From Corythucha ciliata (lineage: Eukaryota > Arthropoda > Insecta > Hemiptera > Tingidae), in contig CM075937.1 of the NCBI GenBank assembly GCA_038030265.1, positions 13,888,001-13,952,000 on the forward strand: a stretch of 64,000 nucleotides of DNA, given 5' to 3'. Each line of letters opens with the position of its first letter. The first letter of the stretch is position 1. The notes beneath the pieces are model-generated. The model made no database searches. It saw only the letters and a list, made by a program, of their open reading frames with translations, and was not told the DNA's origin. This document shows positions 1 to 10,960 of the stretch, in pieces. The translations under genes were made by a program, and so were the position numbers.

Positions 1-1440
1 CTGTATGACGATTTTTTGCAGTCATTTTATCCATTCCAGGGTGCGGGTAATCAATTCTGAGGGGAGGGTTGTATGTGTAAGTTGGTAAGCTGGGCACGGC
101 GTTCGTGTTCGGTGCGCAAACGCCAGTGGTCAGTTTATCATATCAAAGCGAATAGCGATTTTGCTATTTATTTTAGGGTGCGAATAGTCAAATTATACAT
201 TTTTGAACCGTGAAGACTCAGTTTAACCATTTACACGCCGTATAGTGTCAGTTTTCAACCAATTCCAGGGCGTGAATAACCAGTTTGGCCATGTTTACGG
301 CGCAAACTGCCCGTACGCGTGAATATTCAGAGTAATATTTTGAGGGCACGAACTGTCAATTTTGCCGTTTTAGGGTTTGAAGGGTCATTTTTGACATGTT
401 TAGAGCACGAGGTTTGCCGTTTTTGCCCTTTTCTCTAGCCGCCAATTATCAGTTTCGGCCTTTTTCAGGGCAATCGCCGGGCGTGAATCGCCAGTTCAGT
501 TATTTTCAGGGCGCATAATCATAATCAATCGTAAAAAAAAAAAAAAAAAAAATGCTGTGGTGGGGGGGGGGCACTGGGATTGCGCCCGTGATTCATTCTT
601 CCAAAAAAAAACTGCGTGGGTGTATTTGTTCAAAACAATTTTTATAAGAACCCGTTATAAATTATTAATAATTTATAATTAACACACAGTCAGTTTTGGC
701 ATTTATAGGGTGCGAATAGCACGTTAAGCGAAGTAGGGGCGAATGGTCAATACTTTGCAATTTTCAGGGCCGGAATAATTTGTTTAACCATTTTCAGGGC
801 GCGAATCGTCAGTTTAGCCATTTTTAGGGCGCATGAGAGTCAACTTTGCTGATTTTGTGGCTTGAATAGTCAGTTTTGCGATTTTAGGGGCCGAATGGTC
901 ATTTTTGCTGTTTTGAAAGCGGGCTCTTTCATTCTAGCCATTTTCCAGGCGCGAATGGTCGGTTTTTGCCATTTTCTGGGATTGAATCGTCAGTTAATTT
1001 ATCCAGTCAGTTTGGCTATTTTTATGGCGCAAATAATCACTTTAGGCTTTAGCCGTTTTCAAGGCCCAAATCGTCAGTTTTGCCATTTCGGAGCGTGATT
1101 AGTCAGTTTATCCATTTTTGTAGGCCACGATCACGACTGGTCCGTCAAGCTAAATTCGCGAAATATTCAGTATTGGCCGTTGTGTGAATGGTCAGTTTGA
1201 CCAATTTTGACCATTTTCAGAGCTGCACGATCGTCAGTTTAGCCGGGTTTTGGGCGTGTGAAGTCAGATTGGCTATTTTTATGGCGCAAATTTTAGTTTA
1301 GTTTAGCAATTTTCAAGGAGGGAATCGTCAGTTTTGCGATTTTTAGGCGCGGGTATAGTCCGTTTGGCCATTTTTATGGAGCTACAGCTATTGTTCAGCT
1401 ATTTCAAGGTCGAAAATGGTCGTTTAGAACAATTTTTATT
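1..1440 (+). repeat. Family A degenerate short-period repeat array
   Basis: About 35-bp units are repeated throughout. Each is a variant of GCCATTTTTAGGGCGCGAA followed by TAGTCAGTTT. Units differ by substitutions and small indels, so no reading frame stays open. A poly-A tract followed by a poly-G tract interrupts the array near 533-575. The same family recurs reversed at 16.2-17.0 kb and forward at 43.7-44.5 and 45.9-46.5 kb. No gene is seen. Confidence 0.8.
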
Positions 1441-1559
1441 TCACGATTTCTCAAGCCCTTCCCTTGAGCAAACCGCGTCTGGTCCTAAATGTTATTGAAC
1501 AATTATAAAACCGAAGGGGGGGGGGGTGAGCCAGACCCAGACCGTGTGCGCAGCCACCC

Positions 1560-2400
1560 TCAAACAGGGGTGAACGAAATTGATTTGTTTCGTGCCAGAT
1601 GCGTGAAATTGGGTCTTTGAAAGTGCCAAATCCAGAAAATTTTGGGCTTTGTGAGTGCTTAATTGTTGTCTCTAGCCTTCTGTGGCTTGTATTCGTCGTT
1701 GGCCCGTATCTGAGAGGGCGTAAAAGGGGCACTCGTCCCGACAGCAACCGGACAGCGGCAGTGCTTCCAGAGGGCGTATTTTCTCAATAGCAGCAGAATT
1801 GGTTGAAATGAGTGAACTGACGAAATTTCTTGTTTGAATGAGCCATACTCGGTAAACTAGTTTCCAAACGTGCCGAATCCTCGAAATTTGTGGTTTGAAA
1901 AAGCCACAGATTGTGGAGTTATTTGAATGAGCCAATCCCACGGAATTTCTTTTTTCGAAGGAGCCAAAAAAACCCGTCAAATTGGTTTCTGAAAGTACTA
2001 GATCCACAAAATTTGGGGTTTGATAGCGCGTAGTTGATTATTTTAATGATCCAAGCCCGCGATATTGCGCTTTTTGAATGGGTCAACAGCACGAAATTTT
2101 GTTTTTTACGAAGCGAGATTGGCGAAATTGGTTCTTTAATGAGTTAAAACCGCATAATTTGATTCTGTAAGTGCCAAATACGCGAAATTTGGACTCCGAA
2201 AGAGCCCAACATTGTTTTTTGAAGGACCGAAACAATGTGAAATTGCTTTTTGATTGAGTCAACCGTGAAATTTGGCTTTGTAGGGATGCGAAATCGACTT
2301 TTGAGTGAGTGAAAGCAATGGAATTGGGTTCTTTGAGCGTCAAATCTGCAATGTTAGGGTTTTAATTAGGTTCAAACCCGCCAAATGTGTGTTAAAAGTG
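1560..2400 (+). repeat. Family B degenerate repeat array
   Basis: Units of about 35-40 bp alternate a CGCGAAATTTGG-type core with TTTGAATGAGCCAAA-type words. Open frames across this stretch are products of the periodicity and have no intron or homology support. Family B lies next to family A here, at 16.2-17.8 kb and at 43.7-44.7 kb, so the two families probably travel together. Confidence 0.75.
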
Positions 2401-2672
2401 GTGAAATCTCCGAATTCCAGTCATTGACGTAATCGCATGGGGTAGGGGGCCTCTTGAATAACTGCCAGAATTGCAATAATGCTGCAAAGCCAGTGTGTTT
2501 GTGCTTGGGGGACGGGGGAGGCCCACTTGAGCCCCGGTGAAAGGCCCACGACCAAAAATGATTGTCCAACCCTGTGTCAGACCGTCATAGTCATCCTCTG
2601 ATTTCTTGAATGCAGTTTTTTTGTTTTATTTTTCCAAGTTTGTAGGCACAATTTTGTCTTTTTTTTCAGACA
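2401..2672 (+). promoter_or_regulatory. TIPRL 5' flank with splice acceptor before the ATG
   Basis: Family B fades out and no coding exon is seen. A pyrimidine-rich acceptor (TTTTTTTTCAG) ends at about 2669, three bases before the TIPRL start codon. The start codon is therefore probably in the second exon, with an unplaced non-coding first exon upstream. The promoter itself cannot be located. Confidence 0.4.
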
Positions 2673-3842
2673 ATGTCAACCTCGAGCGGGGATTCATACC
2701 AAGCTTCCAGCGTTTGCACGTCCTCCCAATCGATGAGCTCCACCACCTCAGGGCCGGTGGCGGTTCCTTCCGCTAAGGAAGAGGTACATCACTTCGAAAA
2801 TTGGACTCTGAAGTACAAATCGAGTCACATTCTTTTTTCACAATGCCCAAATGACTGTCAGAACGACAATTTATGCACGCTGTGCCGGTAATTTAAGTAA
2901 TTCTCGCAGGAATTGTCATTCTCTCTAGTTCATGTTTTGTTTGTTTGTTTTTGTTTTTGAAGATTTAAATCAGAGCTCGATCTCCCTCATTTGCCTGAAA
3001 TGGTTTTCCCGGATAACATTTTAGAATTAACCCACGCTTCAGGCTTTTGTATGCGATTCACCGCTTTAGAAGCGCTGAAAGAAGTTAAAAAAGAGAATAA
3101 AAGCGTTAAAATAGCGTGCGCTCAAGCGTGGAAAAGTTCTAGGTAAATATTCAGTCACTTTTTGTAGTGAATTCAACTAGTACCCCTCCACACCCTTCCC
3201 TATCCTGTGAAAATTTCAGAGAGTACACCGGCCTAGTCGACAAAACCGTCGGCGGGGATTTCGACTGGACCTACAGAACCGACTATTCGGGTAATTACGA
3301 GAACTGGGGCTTGCGTGAGGTTACGGAGGAGTGTATCGATATGAATCGATTGAAACAAATCGAACCAATTCAATTGTACAAGGAGCTTATGCTGTACGAC
3401 GATGAACTGCATGACAATGGAGTTGCCGTGTGCAACGTCAGAATTGTAAATAACCGACGAATTTATAAATTATTCGGGAAACCGTTTTTTTTTATATTCA
3501 TTTCGTTTTCTTCAGCGTGTTATGCCGTCCTGTTTCTTTATTTTACTGAGGTATTTTCTAAGAGTCGACGACGTTCTCATCATGGCGAATGACGCCCGGA
3601 TTTTTCACGATTTTTGCACCGATTACGTCCTCTTGGAAACATCTCGGCGAGAAAATGAAGTGGCCGAGTTGAAGGTGATGAATAGCGCCGACACAGTTTA
3701 TAAAATGTCAATACATATTTATTTTGTTAAATCTTAGGTACCAGTCAGCGTGATGACCATACCTGACGAAGTTACGCCGCTGTTGTCTTTAAAAAGTAGC
3801 AAGAAGGAGAAATTTGTGTTTCCAAGAAATACCGACAGTTAA
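2673..3842 (+). CDS. TIPRL: TIP41-like protein (TOR signalling regulator), five exons
   Basis: Exons are 2673-2887, 2963-3142, 3220-3445, 3516-3674 and 3738-3842. All introns are GT-AG and 63-77 nt, and the joined frame of 295 codons gives 294 aa (human TIPRL is 272). Family landmarks appear in order: LPHLPEMVFPDN in exon 2, FDWTYRTDYSG at about residues 146-156, YDDELHDNGV before the third intron, and MPSCFFILLRYFLRVDDVLI at about 210-229. The first ~45 residues are Ser/Thr-rich and not conserved. In known biology TIPRL/Tip41 is a cytosolic protein that binds catalytic subunits of PP2A, PP4 and PP6 and acts in TOR-linked phosphatase control. The start was chosen as the first ATG after a strong splice acceptor. 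The gene converges with the minus-strand gene at 3981, leaving only 138 bp between stop codons. Confidence 0.94.
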
Positions 3843-3877
3843 AATTGTGTATTTTACCACATTTCGGAAATTTTGTA

Positions 3878-3883
3878 AATAAA
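3878..3883 (+). terminator. Poly(A) signal AATAAA for TIPRL
   Basis: A canonical AATAAA lies 36 nt after the TIPRL stop. The short 3' UTR fits the tight convergent arrangement with the next gene. Confidence 0.6.
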
Positions 3884-3895
3884 TTTTGAAAATTC

Positions 3896-3901
3896 TTTAA
3901 T
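3896..3901 (-). terminator. Variant poly(A) signal ATTAAA for the convergent secreted-protein gene
   Basis: On the minus strand ATTAAA lies about 80 nt after the stop at 3981. It sits inside the interval shared with TIPRL, so the two 3' ends probably abut or overlap by a few tens of bases. Confidence 0.35.
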
Positions 3902-3980
3902 TACTCGTCACTTTTGTAATTGTATCGTGCAGTACCAGGAGAGAATTAAGTTTGGGAACAATGAGCGAGTCCATGACGGA

Positions 3981-4447
3981 TCACTCGCCGAAGCAGGGCG
4001 TCCAATTCAATTCAATAATGTCCATGTAGTCTTCAATTTCATCTTTTAGCGGGTCGAAATTCGGTATTAAATCAACCAAGTCCGCTGTAACGGTCGCCCA
4101 CTCGGTTTTAAAACACTTCACAGTGTCGCACAGTACCAAGGCGCGTATACCGTCGAAAATCAGCGTGGACGAATTACTGTAGAACTCTTGTACTTCAAAA
4201 ACTGAATCCGCTAGGGCGAACAGAGTGCTGGTCATATTTATACAGGCCTCGGCACTGCTTGCACTGCCCAGAGTCAATTCGACGAGACGGGCGGTGGTTT
4301 TAACGAGGGCGTCATCGTGGAAGAATGACTCCCTCGCTAGGATTTGCTGTAAGGTGGGCACGTATGTACGATAAGTCGTTGTACTAATGAAACAATTCTT
4401 ACTTGATAAATAAAAAAGAGCGCAAGGAACCAGAATATGTACTTCAT
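3981..4447 (-). CDS. Small secreted protein of unknown family, two exons
   Basis: Exon 1 (4447-4403) encodes 15 residues. A 56-nt GT-AG intron follows in phase 0, then exon 2 (4346-3981), giving 136 aa. Residues 1-19 (MKYIFWFLALFFIYQQILA) form a good signal peptide, with likely cleavage before Arg20. The mature part has four cysteines (50, 88, 93, 133), enough for two disulfides, and three N-glycosylation sequons (NMT 52, NSS 73, NWT 129). It is largely helical-looking and acidic at the C terminus. I do not recognise the family. A small secreted or extracellular product is inferred from the leader, cysteines and sequons. Gene structure and size resemble the plus-strand gene at 24380. It is convergent with TIPRL. 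Confidence 0.72.
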
Positions 4448-4512
4448 CTCGACAATTTTCGTAAACGTCCAGTTACTAAACTGTGCGCTAGAAAAGTCGT
4501 TTAAAGCTCACT

Positions 4513-4523
4513 TTATCTTATCT
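4513..4523 (-). promoter_or_regulatory. Overlapping GATA-type sites upstream of the secreted-protein gene
   Basis: Two overlapping AGATAA words lie about 66-76 bp before the ATG at 4447 on the minus strand. They match the WGATAR consensus of GATA factors, which often drive gut or fat-body genes in arthropods. Their function here is inference. Confidence 0.3.
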
Positions 4524-5500
4524 TGCAGGATTTGAGCTTACAAAACTGACATTTTCGGATTTTCTTGTTTTTTTTTTATCGACTCTTGGTCTCTTATGGT
4601 ATTACAGTGACACACACACATTCAACAGACTTATGATGCGTTCTTTTGGGTGTTGCCAGTTTCATCGTGTCTTTTATGCCCCCTCCTCACCATATAATCT
4701 TGACTCTGTCCTCACGATTGGAATACAGTGAAAGATAGTGAAAAGGGGGGGGCTATTCAAGAGCAACTGCAGTGCAATTAGCTGATGTCTTATTTTGAAA
4801 TTTATGGTTTTCCATTGAAAAAAAAAACAACAAAACCCAGGCTGTGACACAATTATACGCGTTTTTGGACTTGGTGAAATTCCTACGCGTCGAGCAAGTC
4901 GATCACTTGTAAAATTGAATTATATTCAGTGGCCGAGCTACACATGTCAGGGCCTTTTTCTCAATTTCTACCGTGATTTGGAGCTTTTCAACCTTTTTGC
5001 TGTGAATCAGCGTTTTTTCTAACTCTTAGCCAAGAATTAACGATTTTTATCCATTTTAGTCACATATTAATTAGCGTACTTCTCAATGTTAGCCACCAAT
5101 GAGCCGCCAATGCCGACGCCGCCCATTTGATGCTAAATGGAGGGGGGGGGGAAGATAAAAACAGCATCAGGTGGGCAATATACTTCAAACATGGGGGGGG
5201 GGGGCAAAAGTCTGACGGGGTGTAGCGCTCATCATTCACATCAATATGTTACTTTCTATTAGGTGACGTTATCGAAGGGTACTCCCCGTGACTGCACACT
5301 CAGCGTACTGTTCGGGATGAAGGAGGGGGGGGGAGTAGCCGTGTGACGCGCGAGTCGGAGTCTTTTCTCTCGCGGAAGTCACGACTCTCGCGTACCTACG
5401 CGTCCAATGTGAAAAGCCCCATAGAGCTCCATGTGTTTTTACTGCTCGAGTTGGACGCTGACGCGCGCGTCTTTTCTCCTAGTGTGAGCGGGGCCTGAAG
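4524..5500. other. Intergenic sequence with simple repeats and poly-G tracts
   Basis: No coding exon is seen. Weak family C units occur near 4950-5110. Poly-G runs of at least 8 bases lie near 5143, 5193 and 5325. The stretch near 5340-5500 is CpG-rich, with repeated CGCGAGTC-type words, and may be a decayed transposon. Nothing in it is recognised. Confidence 0.5.
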
Positions 5501-6090
5501 TTTTGGGGGATTAGTAGCCCCAAAATTGAAGTTTCAGGGCTTCATAGACAACGCAATTGAAAGTTTCGGTGAATAATCAACCGATTCAGATTAAAGTTTT
5601 AGGGCTAACTATAGCCACGATATTGTAAGTTTCGAAGGATAAAAGGCAGAAACTGCAAATTTCCAACGACATGCAAAAATAGGCACAAAATTGATTATTT
5701 TGGTGGAATTAGACGCGAAATTGCATGTTCCCTGCTGGGCGCCAACTCATCAAAGTTTCCGGTTTTGAATTATCGTTGGCAGTGAAATTGCAAGTTCCGT
5801 GAATAAACAGCCTCGAAATTGTAAGTTATTACTCGTGAAATTCACCAGGTTTTCATAGCCGTGAATTTGGAAGTGCCAAAAAATACATAGCCATGAGATT
5901 TTGAAGTTTTAGCACAGCAAGTTTTGGTGTTACAATTTTCTTGGGAGAGCTTTTAGATTAAAGCATATTATTTTTGTGGCTAAAAAACCACGAAATTTCA
6001 AGTTTCGAAGGATTAACAGCCGCGAATATCAAGTTGAGGGACCGTTAGCTGCGAAATTGCCAGTTTAAAGGATTATCAACCGTGAATTAT
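5500..6090 (+). repeat. Family H degenerate repeat array
   Basis: Units of about 35-45 bp contain AAGTTTCGAAGGATTAACAG and AGCCGCGAAATTG words. The family grades directly into family C at about 6100. A second, shorter copy is at 35.6-36.0 kb. Confidence 0.65.
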
Positions 6091-6099
6091 TCATCAATT

Positions 6100-8450
6100 T
6101 CTGTCGAAGGCTACCGCGCGTTATACCGATATTACCAGGTTTTGACAAATGTATCCGCGTTTTTCTCAAATATTTCCTCTTTAGCGTGTTTTCTCAATTT
6201 TGGGTAAAAATTATTTCTCAATTTTAACCGAGAACTACCACTTTTACTCAATTTTAGTCGCTGATTTTCTCAAATTGATCGGTACGTGGGTTAGCGTTTT
6301 TCTTCATTTTGGCTGCGAATGAGCGCTTTTTCTCAAATTTAATCGCAAATTAGCGCTTTTTATCATGTTTTGCGAATAATGAGCGGTCTATCTCAATTTT
6401 AGCTAGGAATTAGCCGTTGTTTCCACTTTCCAGTTTCAGTTTTTGATATTTTTTTTTTTTACTGACTCACGAATTAGAGCTTTCCTTCAGATTTAGCCGC
6501 GAGTTACTTCCTAATTTTACCGGCGAATTATGCCATAACTTTTACTTTAACCAACGAAGTTGCCTTCCGAAAGCATCAAATTGGCGTTATTTTCTCAATC
6601 ATAACAGGGAATCTTCATCGCTTTATCCACACTTGATAGTTTTAATGTCAACTTCACCATAGCGATTTTTCTCCATTTCAGTCGCAAATTTGTGATTTTT
6701 CTCAATAATATTAGTCGCGAATAGGGGTTTTCCTCACTTAAGCCGCGAATACGCGCTTTTCGCGTCAAATGTTAACACGAATATGAGCGATTTTTCCTAA
6801 TTTTTAGCCACGATATGAGTGCTGCGAATTGGCGGGTTTTTAGCCGCGAGATAGCGATTTTCTCAATTTTCCACGAAGTATCATCATCACTCCAGAAACC
6901 ACGAATAACATTATAGCGTTTTTCCCCAAACCGCTACACTCATAATAGCCGCGGATAAGCACTTTTTATGAAACCCCGAACTATTTGTTCACTTTATGTA
7001 AGCCGTTAATTGACTCTTGTTTTCACTTCGAGCCGTGAATTAGCACTTCTCCTCCATGTTATCCATGAAAAGGCGTGCTTTTTTTCAATTTTAACTGCGA
7101 AATAGCGAATTTTCTGAATTTTAGTCACGTTAAATTGTGAGTGCTTTCTGCTTTCACTCAATTTTTCTAGTGAGTTGGCGGTTTCTCAATTTCAGCCACG
7201 AATTAGTGATTTATTTTCTATTTTAGCTGCGAATAATGTGAGTTTTTCCTACATTTTAGCCGTGAATGAGCGGGGTTTTTCACTTTTAGCTGCGAGTGAT
7301 AGCTTTTTACCAATTATTTTAACCATTTCCCGCAATCGCTTTTATGCCCCCCCGCACGCGGCGTTTTATGGCCACGATGTTTTTATTTTTAACCATGAAT
7401 TGGCGCTTTTTCTCAATTTTAGCCACAAATATCCCCCCTCCCCCCCGTAACTACGAATAAGCGTTTTCTCAATTTTGCCGTGAATTAGGGCTTTTTTTCT
7501 TAGTTTTTGGAAGTGAAACGGGGCATCATTTTTCTCACATAGCTTTATTTTCTTATCTTCCTCAACTTCATATTATGCGTGATTTAGCAATTTTGCTGAA
7601 CTTTAGCCGCAAATTAGCGCATTTTAACGAACTTCAGCCGGAAATTGCGTTTTTCTTAACAATAATTATCAATAATAACCCGTATGAGAGATAAACATTT
7701 CTGAATTTTAGCCAAGCGGTAAAGTATGCTTTATCAATTATCGCCGTAATTAGCGCTTTCAATCATTTAACCACGAATAATGAGAGTTGTCTGAATTTAG
7801 CCGCGAATTGGCGGTTGGTCAGTTTTAGCCACGTATTTTAGCGATTTTTCTCCGCGAATAAATTGGAGTTTTTCTTCATTTTAACCTCGAATGAGTGAGT
7901 GTTTTTTCTCATCGCGAAGTACTACGCTTTTCGACTTTACCTCAATTTTCACCGCGAATATTTCGGCGCTTTTCATCCAGCATTTGTGGACGAACTGGTG
8001 TGGGAATTGTGTGAACGAGTGATTGTTCTTAATTTTAGCCACGATATGAGTACGTTTATTTTCGCAAATTTGCGGTTTTTTAAAGCTGCGAATTTGCGAT
8101 TTTTTCAATTTTTGCCTCGAATTAATGTTTTTTTTTTGTTGTTGTGTTTAGCCGCAGGAATCAGCACTTTTCCCAAAACGTTTTCGCGCTAGAGCGAATT
8201 TTCTCAATTTTCCACGATGCGTTTTACTCCAGAAACCGCGAATTAGCGTTTTCCCAATTTTAGCCGCGCAATGAGCGGGTTTCCTCCATTTTAGCCGCAA
8301 ATGAGCGCTTTTCCCGTTTTTTCCGCGAAATAACGGTTTCCCCATCTATTGCTGCGAATTATGGTCGCAGAGGTATTGTTTATTTACTTTTATATTGCCG
8401 TTTGCGTTTATTTTACTCAATTTTAGCCGCAAATTTGCGCATTTAAATCA
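6100..8450 (+). repeat. Family C array (about 30-bp units)
   Basis: The unit is a T-tract, then CTCAATTTTAG, then CCGCGAATTAGCG, repeated about 75 times with heavy divergence. The core appears as CCGCGAA, CCGTGAA, CCACGAA, CCACAAA or CTGCGAA, so most differences are C-to-T or G-to-A at CpG. A diagnostic odd unit (GAAGTTGCCTTC followed by GAAA) occurs near 6555 and again in other C arrays. Open frames such as 7175-7450 and 7899-8192 are translations of the unit and not genes. Confidence 0.85.
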
Positions 8451-8458
8451 ATTTCATT

Positions 8459-8592
8459 CAGTGGCGGATCTAAGGGAGGGGCCATGGCCACTCCCTTAGA
8501 GTCGAGGTCACTTGCACAAACAAAAAAAAAGCATCAAAACACCCCTTCGAGGAGAGAATATCACCTATAATTTTTGGGTCATTTTCTCAGAG
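8459..8592 (+). mobile_element. Non-autonomous element fragment with hAT-like end (copy 1)
   Basis: It begins CAGTGGCGGATC and matches 36200-36330 over about 135 bp, including GAGTCGAGGTCACTTG and GGGTCATTTTCTCA. CAG(T/G)GGCG is typical of hAT-superfamily termini. I find no transposase and no clear 8-bp target duplication. Family E and D arrays follow it, as they do after copy 2. Confidence 0.45.
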
Positions 8593-8639
8593 GCCCGAGG
8601 GTCAGAGGTTCTCGAGAGACGCAAAATACCAAGTTGTTT

Positions 8640-8950
8640 TATGGAAAAAACTCTCGTGATTGGCCTCTCACGTTCAACGCCACGTCTAGGGCAAAATTTA
8701 TGCGCGAAAAGTCACGCCAACGGCAAACTTCTTAAGCAGACACGTCACATTGTGAGGAAAAAAACTCTTCCGAAAGACCGCGACACGGCGAGTAAACTAC
8801 GCAGCAAAATGCCCCACGTTGGGCAAAACACCACGTGCATGAATCGCCACATTCAAGGCAAAAATTTACGCGAAATGCCGCGTCAAGGGCAACAAATGTG
8901 CGAAACACTTCACCAAGAGCAATGTTATGGTGACATATTGTCCATTTTAT
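8640..8950 (+). repeat. Family E repeat array
   Basis: Units of about 30 bp resemble ACGCGAAATGCCACGTCAAG then GGCAAAATTTA. The 146-codon open frame over 8512-8952 is periodic, with no codon bias or homology, so it is not called a gene. The same family occurs at 36.97-37.10 and 38.60-38.80 kb, each time followed by family D. Confidence 0.7.
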
Positions 8951-8959
8951 GACGAGACT

Positions 8960-10110
8960 CGCCGGTTTCACAAAGAAATTGCCAATTTCATAACGAAATT
9001 GTCTGTTTTATGAATAACCAAACTTTCAATTTTATAAGACATCTTAAAGCTTATGAGCATAATGGTTGATTTATGAGGAAATTTCCTGTCTATGTCAATT
9101 TGATGAGTAAATAATCGCCAGTTTATTAAGGAAATAGTCAATTTTATGAAGAAAATGACATATTGTATGAGGAATTGTTAATGAAATTGCTCTTTTTGAA
9201 TGCATTTTCATGTTTGTAAGGACATTTGAACAGTTAGTTTGAATTGGAAATTCTGAATTTCAAGAGGATATCTTGAAATTTTCTGGGAATCGCTAATTTC
9301 ATGACGAAATTGTCAGTTTCACAGGAAAATTGTAATTTTATTAGCAAATTGTCATTTTTATTGGCGCATTATCAATTAAAAATTCTCAATTCGAATCAGA
9401 AATTGTCAATTTGACGTGGAAATTGTCAATTTCATGTGAAAATTGTTAATTTGACGTGGAAATTGCAGCTTATCTCCAAAAGTTTTATTTTTGGTCATTG
9501 GAACTTATTAATTATTCCCATTCGGTGATTATTGTTAGTACATCAGTAATTGGTGATAGTTTATTTTGGCTTTAAACTTGTTATATTTAGTACGAATACC
9601 TGCGATTATACGCGGAAATGATTAATTTTAAGAGTAAATTGTCAATGTTACGAGGAAATTATCAATTTTATGAGGAAATTGTGAATTTTATGAGAAAATT
9701 GTCAATTTTATGAGGACAGTCAATTTTATGGGGAAATTGTCTATTTTATGAGGGAATTATCAGCTTTATGAGGAATCAAAACCAATTTTATATGGAAATC
9801 GTCTATTTTAAAATGAAATTGTTAATTCTATAAGGAAATCGTGAATTTTACGAGGAAAATGTATGTTTTATGAGGAACTTGTCGATTTATGAGGAAATTG
9901 TCACTGTATACATGAGGAAATTGTCAATTTTTTTTGGAAATCGTGAATTTTATGAGGAAATTGTATGCTTTATAAGGAAATTGTCAATTTTTTGGGAAAA
10001 TTGTATATTTTATGAGGAAATTGTATATTTTATGAGGAATTTGTCAATTTTAAAAGGAAATTGCAATTTCATGAGAAGACTGTCAATTTCATAACAGCCA
10101 ATTTTGAGGA
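8960..10110 (+). repeat. Family D repeat array (about 20-bp units)
   Basis: The unit is AATTTTATGAGGAAATTGTC with a period near 20 bp, repeated about 50 times. It is AT-rich. Frames such as 9870-10094 encode an artificial decapeptide-like repeat. Further copies follow family E at 37.1 and 38.8 kb. Confidence 0.85.
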
Positions 10111-10610
10111 AATTGTTTGCCAGTAAACCAATTTCGCTGGACGGCCTATTTCAGAGACCAATTACGACGATTTTTCGCTCTATGAACCGTTTTTGGTTTT
10201 ACTTATTGAAAATGTAATTCCCTGGATTTCGCTCACTAAAAATCCCAATTTAGAGGGTTAAAATCGCAGTGCTGTGTAGCCGTGGGACATAAGAGCTTCC
10301 CCTCGACCACTGCGCTGAGTTCACATCACTAGGCGGGAGGCATATTTTTGCCAAACTAATAGTTCACGTTGCATAGGTAGATGTTGAATTTTGTTGTTGT
10401 TGTTGTTTTTTTTTTTCACTTTTCCGGCCCTTGGGTTCCCTTAATTTACCGATGTTTAATTATCGGAGATTTAGAGCTGTAACTTTGCCACATCTAGCAG
10501 CTGCGTGTGACGTGTGGTCGGTGTGGTATAGTAGGTGCTGTGGCCGGATGGACTCATATGGCCCACTGCTTAATCCGGCTCTGGATCCGCGCCTGATTTC
10601 ATTCGGGAAT
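10110..10610. other. Mixed short repeat and unrecognised sequence
   Basis: A few family B-like units occur at 10110-10260. A TTG microsatellite followed by a T-run lies near 10393-10420. Near 10550-10590 the sequence reads as the reverse complement of CAGGCGCGGATCCAG, a hAT-like end. No gene is seen. Confidence 0.4.
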
Positions 10611-10960
10611 TAGTGCGTTTTCATTATAGGTACTGATATTAATAATCTGAATGAGCTGTATTTCTGAATTTTCGCCACAAAATGTGAGTGTTTCACCTTA
10701 ATTTTAGCCGCGAAATTTAGTTTTTTAGTTTCAGCCGAAAATTAAAGATTTTTCTCAATTTTAGCCGCAAATAATTTACGTTTTTCTTCATTTTAACCGT
10801 GAATGAGCGTTTTTTCTCAATTTTGTCCGCGATATAGCACTTTTCTCTTCGTTTTAGCCGGTAATTAGCGCATTTCATCAAGGGTAACCACGAATGAGCG
10901 CTTTTTTGGACATTTAGCCACGATAATACTGCTTTTTCTCAATTTAAGTCGTCTTGAATT
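10611..10960 (+). repeat. Family C array, short
   Basis: About eleven 30-bp family C units, with well-conserved CAATTTTAGCCGC and GAATGAGCG words, in the same orientation as the 6.1-8.4 kb array. Confidence 0.8.

Noticed and set aside
8512..8952. 146-codon open frame
   Set aside because: It overlaps the family E array and a dispersed element. The peptide just repeats the unit, with no recognisable domain.
9640..10110. CRISPR-like array of regularly spaced repeats
   Set aside because: Units are contiguous, degenerate and only about 20 bp, with no unique spacers or cas genes, in a eukaryotic setting.
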